From Datisca glomerata (taxonomy: Eukaryota; Streptophyta; Magnoliopsida; Cucurbitales; Datiscaceae), in NCBI GenBank assembly GCA_003255025.1, contig QANY01013423.1:2221779-2285778 (forward strand): 64,000 bases of DNA. Reading direction: 5' to 3'. The position numbers and the translations under genes were made by a program. The notes under the pieces were generated by a model. That model ran no database searches. It worked only from the letters and a program-made list of their open reading frames with translations, and had not been told where the DNA came from. The stretch's first letter is position 1. Each line of letters begins with the position of its first letter. Of this stretch, positions 24,698 to 35,399 are shown in pieces.

Positions 24698-26896
24698 TGC
24701 TGGTCATCACGGCGGAAGCGTGAAAGTGCGTGACTTTTTAAAAATTAAATTTTTAATAAAAGTCAAATCATTTAATAAAACAAAACTTGCACAACGTCAC
24801 GATAACCAAATAAAAACTTTTATTGAAAACTCTTTTTCAATCAGTCAGTTTTCATTATATATTTTTAAGTTAGATCTACAACATACAAGGTTAGTAATCA
24901 TATACCTCTTGTAGTCTATATCAAGAGTCCTTGCAGAAACCGATCGATCCTCTGTTCCCACGAAATCATTCCAACGATTAGTAGACTCCGAGATCCACAT
25001 CAAGATCTTCCAAGTCAATCCTCAACGCATTAGGACATGTGTGAGCACGTAGAATATTATAATACTCTTTTTCTGTCTCTAGATGTTCTCAACACAAAAG
25101 ATCTAGAGATTTACTGAGAATGACTTTAGTGAGATGATTTTATAAAAGAACGTGATGATTATTCTTTTAGAGATTTGATTAACTTTTAATCACAGAAGAA
25201 AATCTCTCTAATACCAGTCATGTTCGCAATTCAATTTTTGATTGACGAACTGATGATCTGATCAACTAATTCTCGCATTTTCTTTCAACAAATTAGGTCA
25301 TTAGAATAATATATGTATATATTCTAGATAATATCGTATTAAATTTTTAGGGATAAACTAAAATAATATTTAATTATAAAACTACCAATTGCAGTGGGAC
25401 CCGGCACTATGCCTCACGGCACCACTGTAATGCCATGTGGCACTCCAGTGTCGCACACTCACTATTGTAGTGTCACGTGGCACCACAGTAGTTCATTTCG
25501 ATTTCTGATACCCTATCAGTGATTGACACGTGACAATTACTGTGAATAAAATATTTATTTTAATAAAATATTATCTAGATATCAGTTAATTCAAGAATTA
25601 GCATATCTGATTATCCCTATCAACTAACTTACATATTATTTCACAAATAATAAATTTAGTTGATTTAAATTATTATCTAATAATAATTTAATTATCTAAT
25701 TTCACAAATTAGATATTTTGTCTCACTTATCGATAATTAAAAAAATTGATAATTATTTATATATATACATATAAAATTTCCAAAACATATATTAAAATAT
25801 ATAAATAATTCAATTAATTAAATAATCACACATAATTATGTACTTGTCCCATAATAAAAATTTATTTTATGAGTCGGTCATTTTCTCATGTTCTGAAGTA
25901 CTCACACTTTAAACAGTGTAGTATAGAGGTGACTTGGGGACTATGAACCTATAATTCTAAGTTCTAATAAATCAGATTATTAATTAAAAAATTTTATTTA
26001 TTAATTTCATTATTACTTCACTATAAATATGGAATTGCACTCTTAAAGATTATAGAATGTATTTTACAGAGTATTATCATGTAGTCCACTACATAATATT
26101 TTTATTTAGTTCTGTCATCCAATTATTGGGCATAAATTAGAACTCATCAAAATTATTGTTTACCCTTCTAATTACTTTTTGATCCTTAAGTATCATTAAT
26201 CCACTAGTGAATGGCTAATTTATAATCTTATTATAAATTTGAGCTCATAATCATTCAGTTTCAGAATTAACACTTAAGAGAACTAATATACGATATGTTA
26301 GGAAAGCTTAGATTCTAAATCTTGTAAGATCATGTTCTCAGCCATCCACATAATTGAATCTCTAAAATAAAAATCACTAGCTTGATTAATAAACAGGCCT
26401 TTACGACTGAATCAAAACATCCAGTAGACATGCATAGGATTTCATGACTATTCAAGATTCATACTGATCTATATATGGTCATCGAATTAATGTGTGTTAA
26501 ATCTTTATTTTAAACGGCACGTTAATAAATATATTAATTCACATCAGTCATGCCATATATAATCTTATTATATAAAGTACATTCACTAAGATGTCTATCC
26601 ACATCAATGATTCGGATCTAGATCACACGCATTCATAATACTTAGTGAACCGTACTAGCAACCATTCATTAAAGATTTCATATTTTAATATGTTGCTGAC
26701 AATTTTATTCATTATCTATGATCTTAATCCTCTTGTATTAACACAAGATCATAGTCTCGTTAATGAATATGTAATTTTTAGATATTTATATAAATTATTC
26801 AACAATAATTTAAAAGAACAATTATAAGAAAAATATAATACTCTTTAAATTTTTTATTAAAATGTCAATACACATGTTTTGAGATAACCCCCAACA
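24698..26896 (+). mobile_element. Solo LTR, 2199 bp, sister of the one at 1222-3444
   Basis: It begins TGCTGGTCATCACGG and ends CCCCCAACA. The flanks GTAGT (24693-24697) and ATAGT (26897-26901) are a 5 bp target duplication with one change. It interrupts the last part of copia RNase H between GDVVV and THIDGQQ. It aligns with the reverse complement of 1222-3444 over its length, for example at CGTGTGTGGACACGTAG-like text near 25040 and at ATCTAGAGATTT. No coding was recognised. Confidence 0.8.
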
Positions 26897-27020
26897 ATAG
26901 TAACACATATCGACGGTCAACAACCTGGCAGATCCATTTACAAAGACTTTAAGTAGTAAAGTCTTTGATGATCTTCTGAAGGGCATGGAGATACGAGATT
27001 GTACACGCCTACTTTAGTCC

Positions 27021-27029
27021 AAGTGGGAG
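27021..27029 (+). other. Polypurine tract of the copia element
   Basis: AAGTGGGAG lies three bases before the TGTTGAAAT start of the 3' LTR, the standard plus-strand primer position in plant copia elements. Confidence 0.7.
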
Positions 27030-27031
27030 TT

Positions 27032-28449
27032 TGTTGAAATCGTGTCCATAAAGTATGGTGTAATAACTATTTATGAGTATTTAGTTATTTCTCTGACATT
27101 TATATATTATTGAATTTTATGAATAAATAAATTTTTTCTTTAATTAAAGTGTTTTTATAATTTACTTAAGCCCTAAAACTTTTATCAATGTAAGAAAAGT
27201 AAAGACATAGGGGTCTTCTAGACAAACTCTTCTGAAATAGTTTAGAATATTATCAACGTAAGAAGACTAAGACATTGTAAACTGTACGAGACACTTCACT
27301 GATATGTCTTTCACATTTACAGTCAATAAAAGAGTTCAAGAAATAATAACTATATGGGTAAAATGATAATTTTACATCAAGTTCTTGTTACTGATATACA
27401 TGAAGGGTATAATCGTAAAATATTCTATGGACCATGAAATAAAAATATTTATTTACACCAATAGAAAATGTAGCGCGCATGAATTGAGAGTTGATTCAGC
27501 ATCGATCTTATAGTGGAGTCGTACGATGTCGAGATTAAATAGGTCAGGAATTTATGGAGATAAATTGGCCGTGTATTTAAATCTCATAACTTTATTCATG
27601 TGGATCAATTTGATCTCAATAGTAGCTCATAAGGACAAGAATGAGAAACAACAGAAGGACAAAAAAAGTGTTTTGGAGCAAGATACACGATGGGTGCTAT
27701 CACTAAATTGATGAAGAGTAAAATTAATGTTCTAATTTATTTTCTAATTATCAGATAATTAGTAAATGAACAAAATTAATTAATTAGTTGATAATGATCA
27801 AATTAATTTATCAATTTGGATTTATGAATTTGGACACAGTATTGGCTCTAATGGAGATGTAAAAATCACAGAGAACAATGCAAAGAGATGGTGAATTTTG
27901 GAAATTTACAATATATGAGTATATTTGTAAATTCTGTAATTATTATATAAGGGACTGCAATAGGGTTACATCCCCAACCTAAACTTAACCTAATCACAGT
28001 GTGTGATTATTCAGAGCAAGAAAAATATCTTCTCCATCCTCCTCCTTTGTTGCCGCCAAAATCATATTGCGGAAGAAGAAAATTTAATTTTTCTTCCTTA
28101 GTTGTTTAGAGAGCCCACACTTTATTCCTGACAATACCCTTGCGAGACATCCTTCTGAACCCTATGAGTGGTTGTTGGTGTAAAGATCGATTGAAGTTCT
28201 GTGAATCTCAAGAACGAGGAATGCCAAACAATAAATTAGATCTCGCCAATTCAGAAATTCTCCATTACAAGAAAAGGTAAAAATTATTTCTATATCTTCT
28301 CAATACGTTTATCTAAATATGTATGATCGCTGTATGGTTTTATATTAAATATGATTATATATTAGTTTTAATTTTTTTTTTTGAAATTTCACCTACGAAC
28401 CGTTCGTGGTTCATTAATTTTTTTTCAACTTTTAAAACCCGTTTCAACA
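27032..28449 (+). repeat. 3' LTR of the copia element, 1418 bp
   Basis: It starts TGTTGAAATCGTG and ends CCCGTTTCAACA, so the ends form the inverted pair TGTTGAAA/TTTCAACA. It follows the polypurine tract directly. Its middle (about 27520-27880) matches the truncated 5' LTR at 19229-19600. A target duplication cannot be tested because the 5' end of the element is deleted. Confidence 0.8.
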
Positions 28450-28689
28450 CCTCTGTAGGTTAGGGGTTGTACAGACCTTTCGTGACCCTTAATAAGCCTT
28501 TTGTGGTCTTATCCAGAGGTGAACTCTCTGCTCACATTGGGCCTTCTGCCAGTCTGGTGATTTAAAAGAATACTCTTGGTAAAGGACCTTTCCTTTATTA
28601 CCTATCTAGGTGTTTTTGGTCTGGATAGATCTTTGAGCTGAAGTGCTCATCAGAGGGCCTTATCCGTATCTTATGAGCTATAATGCTCA

Positions 28690-29250
28690 GTAGACATCCT
28701 CGCCCCTAATGTCGAGATTGCTTTGGCTAAGACTTTCTCTTAATTCTGTTGGGCACACTATTTTCCTTAGTTTTAGCTAGGATTTTCCTACTCTGGCTAG
28801 ACCCTTGAATCCCGTCTATGAGCGTGAGTGCTCGGCAGACATCTCTCCTCGTCGATATCTAGCTAGGCTTTTCCCAATCTGGCTAGACTCTCGTCTGCAA
28901 GCGTGAGTGCTCTGCAGACATCTCCCGTCGATATCTAGCTAGGTTTTTCTTACTCTGACTAGATCCTTGAATCCTCATCTTTGAGCGTGAGGTCTCGACA
29001 AACATCTCATGTCGATATCTAGCCAGGCGTTTCCTGTTCTAGCTAGATCCTTAATCCCATATACGAGATTACGTGCTCGATAAACATCTCCTGTCGATAT
29101 CTAGCCAGGCTTTTCTTGCTCCGGCTAGATCCTTGATCTCATCTGTGAATGTGAGTGCTCGACAGACATCTCCTGTCGATATCTAGCCAGGCTTTTCTTG
29201 ATCTGGCTAGATCCTCAATCTCGTCAGCGAGCTAAGGTGCTCGACATACA
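28690..29250 (+). repeat. ~82 bp tandem repeat, about six copies
   Basis: GTCGATATCTAG recurs at about 28851, 28927, 29011, 29093 and 29175 (spacings 76, 84, 82 and 82), each followed by CTAGGxxTTTTC..TxTGGCTAGATCC and then GAGCGTGAGTGCTCG. It lies in the outer element's internal region, next to a second array. Internal tandem arrays of this sort are known in Tat-lineage gypsy elements. Confidence 0.8.
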
Positions 29251-29261
29251 TCATTTTTTTG

Positions 29262-29460
29262 TTTAATCCTGACTGGTGGGCTAGAGCACCTCACCAGTCA
29301 TTATTTTTGTTTAATCCTGACTAGTAGGGTAGAGTATCTCACCAATCATCATTTTTTATTCAATCCCGACAGGTGGGCTGGAGCACCTCACCAGTCATCA
29401 CTTTTTATTTAATCACGACTGATGGGTTGAAGCACCTCACCAGTCATCACTTTTTAGCCT
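29262..29460 (+). repeat. ~49 bp tandem repeat, four copies
   Basis: Units of TTTAATCCTGACTGGTGGG plus CTxGAGCACCTCACCAGTCATxA recur with starts at about 29271, 29319, 29368 and 29417 (spacings 48, 49 and 49). Each unit holds an inverted pair, GACTGGTG and CACCAGTC, able to form a small hairpin. Confidence 0.8.
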
Positions 29461-30578
29461 TCGTCGCACGTCATAGCAGAGTCAGTCCTTAGTGACTTGT
29501 AGGATAACTAGGAAATCATTAGCAAATATGGCAAATTCTATTTTAAAAAAAAAATTATATTAATCTAAAAATGAGGAGAAAATGAGGCATCTTATCTTAA
29601 AAATCGTCGATAAGTGTGCGATCTTTATCATCTGCTACTCCAAGGTGGAAGGGGCTGGAGGTAGCTGAGTTTCAGTTTCCTGAGCTTCTAGTCCTTCATC
29701 TTTTGTCGGAGTGTCCCCTCTCTGAACTTCATCTTTACCTTATCGGTAAAATACCTTGAGCTTCGCGCTTTGCTCGGGAGCGAGTGCTGACTTGTCCTGA
29801 ACTATCTTCCCTGGCGGTTTGGCCAGAATACGACCAGCTTCCAGGCCTTTCAACTTCCCTTCTAAGGCTGCTCCTCGGATAACGCACCGTACACAAGTTC
29901 CTCTATCCCTACGGTTCCATTCACCTCGTTCAGTGGCTCTTTCATTGGGACTTCATGTCCTGACGCGGCCAGTGGACCCGCGTTCTGAGTTTGGCATGGT
30001 CAACGTCCTTCCATTTTACTTGTTGTGGGATACCGTCATGAGGGGGAACTGATGCAAGTCTCTGTACTTCAATATGGACTAATCCCTGGCTCATTCAACC
30101 TTGTTGTGCGATTTCCTTCTAGTGGCTAAAGGGATACCAAAAGCCCGAATGGAGGGCCGCCCAATGATACCTCCATGGTCGTCCGTATATTTCCCCCAAG
30201 GGTTTTTCATGGGTTTCTACGCTATGTTCTCCTCATTCACCTTCTAGGGATGGCCCCGACCAAAGTCTTGCAAAGGGGCACTCGACCTTCTGGAATCGGG
30301 CTTAGGTGTGGTCCCAGCTTCCCTAGTGGACGATCTTCTCCATGTAAGAGATCGTCATGACTTGAACGGTGGCTAGTATGCCTTTTCTCTTTTTTTGGGT
30401 TGTATCAGAGATTACAACCATTGTGTCCTTCCTTTGTTGGGCAGTCATGAGGATGGTAGTGAATGCCTTTTCTGACGAAGGGAAAGGTGAATCTTCCCTT
30501 TCATTCTGGACTTCATCGACGTAGAACATCAGACCTTCTTTCTCCTTATGAGAGAGGCGGGGACAAATTTATAGTCAT
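29461..30578. other. Internal region of the outer retrotransposon, no recognised domain
   Basis: More GC-rich than its surroundings and free of long frames (the best are 60-80 codons on either strand). A short minus-strand stretch near 30110-30170 reads GGIIGRPSIRAFGIPLATRR, vaguely like gypsy gag-protease boundaries, but this is too weak to call. It is probably decayed or non-autonomous internal sequence. Confidence 0.4.
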
Positions 30579-31270
30579 TCCCCATAGATGCCGAAAAATT
30601 CAACGGTGATCTTCATGCAATCTCCCCTATAGTTGGAGTCCTGGTATCTTTAAAGTTTGTAAAACATAAACAAGGAACCCAAAGGTGAGGAATCGAGAGG
30701 TGGTTGCCTCGTAGTAGAGACTTTGATGCCTAAGTCAGTATTAGTCGATATTCTGACATAATTGCCTTGGGGGAAAGAAGGCATACCTCTTCTGGCGATT
30801 AGGGGAAGTATTTATACTTGAGTCCTCGGGGTGAGGGAGACGTGTTGAAGAAGCTTTGTGGGACATGAAATTTGTCTTGTTTGACACTGATTGGATGAAA
30901 GGAGGCGACCTTTGACATAAAATTGGTAGATATTAAATGTTGATGTACCTATGAGATGACCAAAAGGAGGCTATCTCGTCATTTTTCCACAACGATAGAC
31001 CAATTGGGCTCTCGGGCTTAGGAGGGAGTGTCACCTTGGTCATCATTTTCGACGGGTAATGATGATTTTGCGCTCGAGGTTGATGGAACTTTCCTTGGAC
31101 TCTTATTTCTGCGTTTTCATTAGCTCAGTCTGTACGTCCTGTGATTCATAGGGGTCGATCAGTCGAGGTCTGTTCCACTCCCTTCTTGGCGCAAATAGTT
31201 TTTTATTGGGGCGTGACACATGCCGTTATTTCATCAATGGTTAGGAAAACACTTATAACAACGGGCAACA
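30579..31270 (+). repeat. Right LTR of the outer retrotransposon
   Basis: Direct repeat of 18188-18868. The start (CCCCATAGATGCCG) is eroded relative to the left copy, and the end ACGGGCAACA is better preserved. It is followed by CACG, which also precedes the left LTR. Confidence 0.65.
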
Positions 31271-31274
31271 CACG

Positions 31275-32579
31275 CATGTTTATACTAGTATCTTAAAAAA
31301 AGCTTAGAGATGGAAAAACTATTGCAATCTATATGACTATATCTTCAAAACTACACGTGGCACAATATTATCTCTTGATTATATTTTAAAAAACCTTAAA
31401 GATGAAAAACTTTTAAAATCTATATTTACCCTTTCAAAATTACACGTGGCACAATATCATCTGTTGACTATATCTTCAAAATTACACATGCACAATTATG
31501 TTCGTACATTCATAATTTTAGTCAAGATTTTATGTATCTATCATAAATTCTAGCTCAAAGTGGAAAGTTAATAAAAAATGCAGTGTATCCATCTTTAACT
31601 TTGAATTTGGTGTAACTGTTGGTACTTGAACCTTTGTTTTTATCGAAAACGTACTGAATATAAATTCTTTGTATTGATTGTTTTTTTGAGAAGACAGTGT
31701 CACTATGGGTTGAGTTTGAATTAAACCTAATTAACCATCTACGACTTCAATAAGACTAATTAGTTTGTAGTGTTGCATGTCATTAACGGTTCTTAATCAA
31801 TGGCAATTTAAATAGAGATTCATTTAAATGAGATGTCTATAAATAGGGCTGAATGCAAAAACGCAATTATCTAATCTTGAACTAAAATATTCCTTGCTGA
31901 AAAAAATTAAAATATTCCTCTTCAGTTTAAATTTAAATGAAGACAATGTTCTAGATTTTGGCTTATATGTGAACTCTTCATGGCATCATTACGATAGACC
32001 AAAAAGAAAAACCAAGTCTTCCTCCACCATATCAATTTTCAGAATTTTCTTTGTTTATAATTCCTCTTGAAGACGAAAATGTAAGTTTTATCTGCATATG
32101 TTCATACAAAATTAAAATTAAATCATTTCTGGTTGTCCACATGTGAAAATCCATAAAGAAAATCGATTGAGAAAAAAATCAATGCAAGGAGCCCACGATA
32201 AGCAAATTGCTTGCATATATAAACTTTCTCCCCTGTTCACTTTGAAAGAATATGCTTCTCTAGAATCAAAGCATGATTATTAGTGCTAATATTTTGATGA
32301 AAATATCAACTACTCTTTGTTATAGTTAATATTTTATTACCTTTATTTATTTTGATTTAAGTCTAATACAACCATATAACATAATATTTTTCTTCTCCTA
32401 GCATCACGTTCCTTAAAATACTTGATCAAGTAATGCTCCATCTAATATACAAATATTTATACCTTATACTGATTAATAGTCTTAATTAGTGACTAAATAA
32501 ATACACACTTACATTTTACATGGACTAGAGTTGGAATTGGACGGTGGTTTTCTTATTTTTAATGCATGATAGACAATTT
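31275..32579. other. Intergenic region with short direct repeats
   Basis: No gene seen. Three partial direct repeats lie at 31280-31500, marked by CTACACGTGGCACAATAT (31351), TTACACGTGGCACAATAT (31440) and ATTACACATGCACAATTA (about 31480). The rest is AT-rich without recognisable coding sequence. Confidence 0.5.
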
Positions 32580-32588
32580 TAATTATTT

Positions 32589-35390
32589 AGAAAAATTATA
32601 TGTATGGTCACTATAGTTTGGAGTAAGTTTCAATTTCATCACTACAATTTTATTTTTCTCAATTATATCACCAAAGTTTGTAAGATATTTCAATATCATC
32701 ACTACATCCACATTCCGTTAAAAACTTAACGGTTTGTTGATGTGGCAACACATTTTTTACACGTGTACGTCATGTCAGCAAAATTGTTGCACATTGGATA
32801 TTTGTTTAAAATTTATGTATCAAGTTCTTTCTCCTTATTATTTTTAGAAATTATAAAGTGAACCCCATGTTTTCTTTTCTTTCCTTTAAATTTTTTAAAA
32901 ATTATAAAATATACTCAGTGTTTTAAAGTTGTGGCACATAATATATTTGTTTAAAATATTTATATCATGTTTCCTCCCCTTAAGTATTTAAAATCTACAG
33001 AATAAACCTCATGTCCTTCATTTCCCCTCTTTAAATATTTTAAAGTTTATAACAAAGACCATGCTTCTTCCTTTTCCTCCCTTAAATTGTTTAAAATTTA
33101 TAAAATGTAACACCGTGTCTCCCTTCCCCCAATTAAATGATTTAGAATTTATAAAATATACCCCATTTCTCCATTTTGCCTATTTCCCCCCTTAACGCTT
33201 TAAAACTTTACAAAATATACCATGCGTCTTTCTTTCCCCCTTAAAGTTTTCAATATTTATAAAAGAATACCCCGTAGAATTAAAACAGGAAAAACATAAC
33301 GGTTTGTCTCTTTCTCTTTTTTTTTCTCACATATTCTGTTTCACTTTCTCTTTTTCAGATTTTTCTAAATTTTCTATTCTTCATTTTAGCAGATTCAACG
33401 TCAAATAGGGGACCAATTTTATTTGAAGATTGTGAAAACTACCCAAGGTAGCAAGTGGTTCTCCTTGGGATCACTTATAAATATGTATTTTGGTTATTAT
33501 TTGGACTTTTAGGGTTTCAAAAATCAATTTAGGACTTCAAGATGAGAAGTCTCTTTGTTGATTTAGGGTTTTATTTAACTGATTTAGGGTTTAAATCTAG
33601 TTTTAGGGTTCTGAAAATGTGATTTAGAATTTTGAAAATATGGTTTTAGGGTTGTAAAAAAATAAATTTTGGGGGTTATCAAATATGGGCTTAGAGTTAC
33701 AAAATCTAGTTTATATTTGAATGAAATCTACTTTATGTTTGATTGAAATCTAGTTCTGAATTCTAAATTATGTTCAAGATAATTTTTGTTCCAAGATATA
33801 TTTGGTTTAGGCTTTCTGTATGGTTTTTTAAATCTGGTTATAGACTATAAAATCTGATTTTAGGGTTATGTGTTCTGATTTAGTGGTTTTTATGTTTATG
33901 TGTTATGATGTAGTGATGGATTCAAAATTATTCTCAATATATTTCCACTACAATGGACATTTTGAGTTGAACCATACTGAATACCTAGGGAGTGTGTCTA
34001 AAACCATTGAGAATTGTGATCCAGATATAATGAGTATTTTAGAGTTGGAGGATATCATGGATTTGACAACCATTTATGATCATTCAAGTTTATATTATAT
34101 TATCCCAGTGAAGAATTTAATGGAGGTTTAGTTAAGATAGTTAATGATAGAAATGTGATTGATATGGTGAAATTGGTTGACACAGTTCAATATCCTCAAT
34201 TTATGGGTAAGCATTACATGTCAAATGTTGTGTTCAAATTAGGGATGAAATTCAAGATTGAACAAAGTTCAAAGATGCTGTTAGAGCACATTCAAGACAA
34301 AGTGGCCATGATTTGAAGTTTGGTAGAAATGAGAAAAAAGAGAGTGTTTGTGAAGTGTACGGGAAATGGTTGTAAATGGAGGATATGGGCTTCTACAAGG
34401 CATAATGAAAGTAGTGTGCAAATCAAGACTTTCATTAATGAACACACTTGTGCTATAAAATTCTGCAACATACATATAACCTCTAAATGGATAGAGAAAC
34501 AATATTTGGATATGTTTATAAGCCAAAGAAAATGGAGATTGACTGAGATTGTTGAAACGGTTAGAAAAGATCATTTAGTTAACGTAACTAGAAGTCAAAC
34601 ATTTAGAGCAAAGCATATGCTTTTTTGTTGATAGAGGAAAGTTGTAAAGAACAAAATTGCAAGCTATGGGAGTTTTGTTAGGAATTGAAACAGTCCAACC
34701 TCAATAACACCGTTAAGATAAATGTTGAAAGATCGTGTCTTCAGGTGCAGCCAACATTTCAGAGGTTGTATGTCTGTTTAGATGCTTGCAAGAGGGGGTT
34801 TTAAGTGGATGTAGACATATTATTGGCATAGATGCAGACCACTTGAAAGGAATATGCCAATGTCAAATAGTATATTTTTCACTAGTTATTTTATCATAAA
34901 TATAAACTAAACAGTTATTTTTCAGAAAATTTTAATAATTAAAAAGTATATCGAAACCCAAATTAATAGGAGCAAAGAAAAAAAGAAATAAAATGATTAA
35001 GTAGAAGAAGAAAGGAAAGTAAAAAATACATCTTGTTACCATGTAGGATATGATTAATTAGGAGAAGGAGAAACGAAAAAAATGGAAGAATGATGAGAAG
35101 AAAAAAAATGCATGTTGTATCTAATGGGGTTCTTTTTGAAAATTAAAAAATTTGGGGAAAGAAAATTGAATAAAATAAAAATTATATTGTATCACAATTT
35201 TACTGGCGTAGCGCACACGTGTAAAAATGTGTCTGTCAAGTCAGCAAACGGTTAAATTTTTAAGAGAACGTAATGAAGTGATGAGATTGAAACATCTTAC
35301 AATTTTCGATGATGTAATTGAAAACAATAAAACTATAGTAATGAAATTGAAACTCGGTCCAAACTATGTGACCATACATTTAATTTTTCC
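32589..35390 (+). mobile_element. MuDR-type Mutator-like element with 9 bp target duplication
   Basis: The ends form ~215 bp inverted repeats: the left arm begins AGAAAAATTATATGTATGGT, and the right arm, reversed, begins GGAAAAATTAAATGTATGGT. The perfect 9 bp duplication TAATTATTT flanks the element (32580-32588 and 35391-35399), diagnostic for Mutator-like elements. The interior carries a broken transposase on the plus strand (33919-34870) and AT-rich spacers. At 2802 bp it is short for an autonomous MuDR element, and the catalytic half is missing. Confidence 0.88.
33919..34870 (+). pseudogene. MuDR-family transposase, truncated and frameshifted
   Basis: The first block (about 33919-34130) resembles the N-terminal PB1-like region of plant MuDR transposases (KLFSIYFHYNGHFEL, then CDPDIMSILELEDIM). 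The second block (about 34260-34620) is the Mutator DNA-binding domain: FKDAVRAHSRQSGHDLKFG, RVFVKCTGNGCKWRIWAS and NEHTC, then SRSQTFRAK-like VTRSQTFRAKHM. Past a frame change, QPTFQRLYVCLDAC and GIDADHLKG (34740-34860) mark the start of the catalytic domain with its first Asp. The remaining DDE residues, the zinc knuckle and the C-terminus are absent. Non-functional. Confidence 0.8.
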
Positions 35391-35399
35391 TAATTATTT

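Larger units (their letters stand above)
19604..27020 (+). pseudogene. Ty1/copia polyprotein remnant (integrase, RT, RNase H), twice interrupted
   Basis: The plus-strand coding pieces follow copia order. Integrase pieces are LRSDHGGEYL (about 19660-19693), FFKEENILSQLTAHDSP and NGVSERTNQTF (22580-22680). The reverse transcriptase (about 23430-23990) contains KARLVVNGYTQKEGIDYEDAFS, given here as KARLVVNGYTQKEG plus DYEDAFS, then LQMDVKTAFVNGYLEE and the catalytic YVDDILLIGND. The RNase H part (24396-24650) contains SCIAYSTMEGEYVA, EAIKEVVWLRK and CDNSEA, and its tail lies at 26902-27000. Solo LTRs split integrase at 19694 and the RNase H tail at 24698. Stops are present at many points. Gag and protease are missing. 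It is not functional; YVDD and the integrase-before-RT order identify copia rather than gypsy. Confidence 0.85.
18188..31270 (+). mobile_element. Outer LTR retrotransposon, host of nested insertions
   Basis: Two direct copies of a ~690 bp sequence (18188-18868 and about 30579-31270) act as LTRs. Both contain TCAACGGTGATCTTCATGCA, ATGCCTAAGTCAGTATTAGT and TTCTGGCGATTAGGGGAAGT. The outer ends read TGTGTTGG and GGGCAACA, with CACG on both sides (18184-18187 and 31271-31274), a possible 4 bp target duplication. The copia-derived block (about 19229-28449) lies inside, leaving only about 2.5 kb of own internal sequence, with no recognised gag or pol, so it is probably non-autonomous or deleted. A purine-rich GAGAGAGGCGGGGA at about 30551-30564, just before the right LTR, fits a plus-strand polypurine tract. 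Orientation and type are inferred. Confidence 0.6.

Noticed and set aside
29819..30360. Short plus-strand frames in the outer retrotransposon
   Set aside because: No recognisable gag, protease or polymerase motif; likely chance frames in GC-richer decayed sequence.
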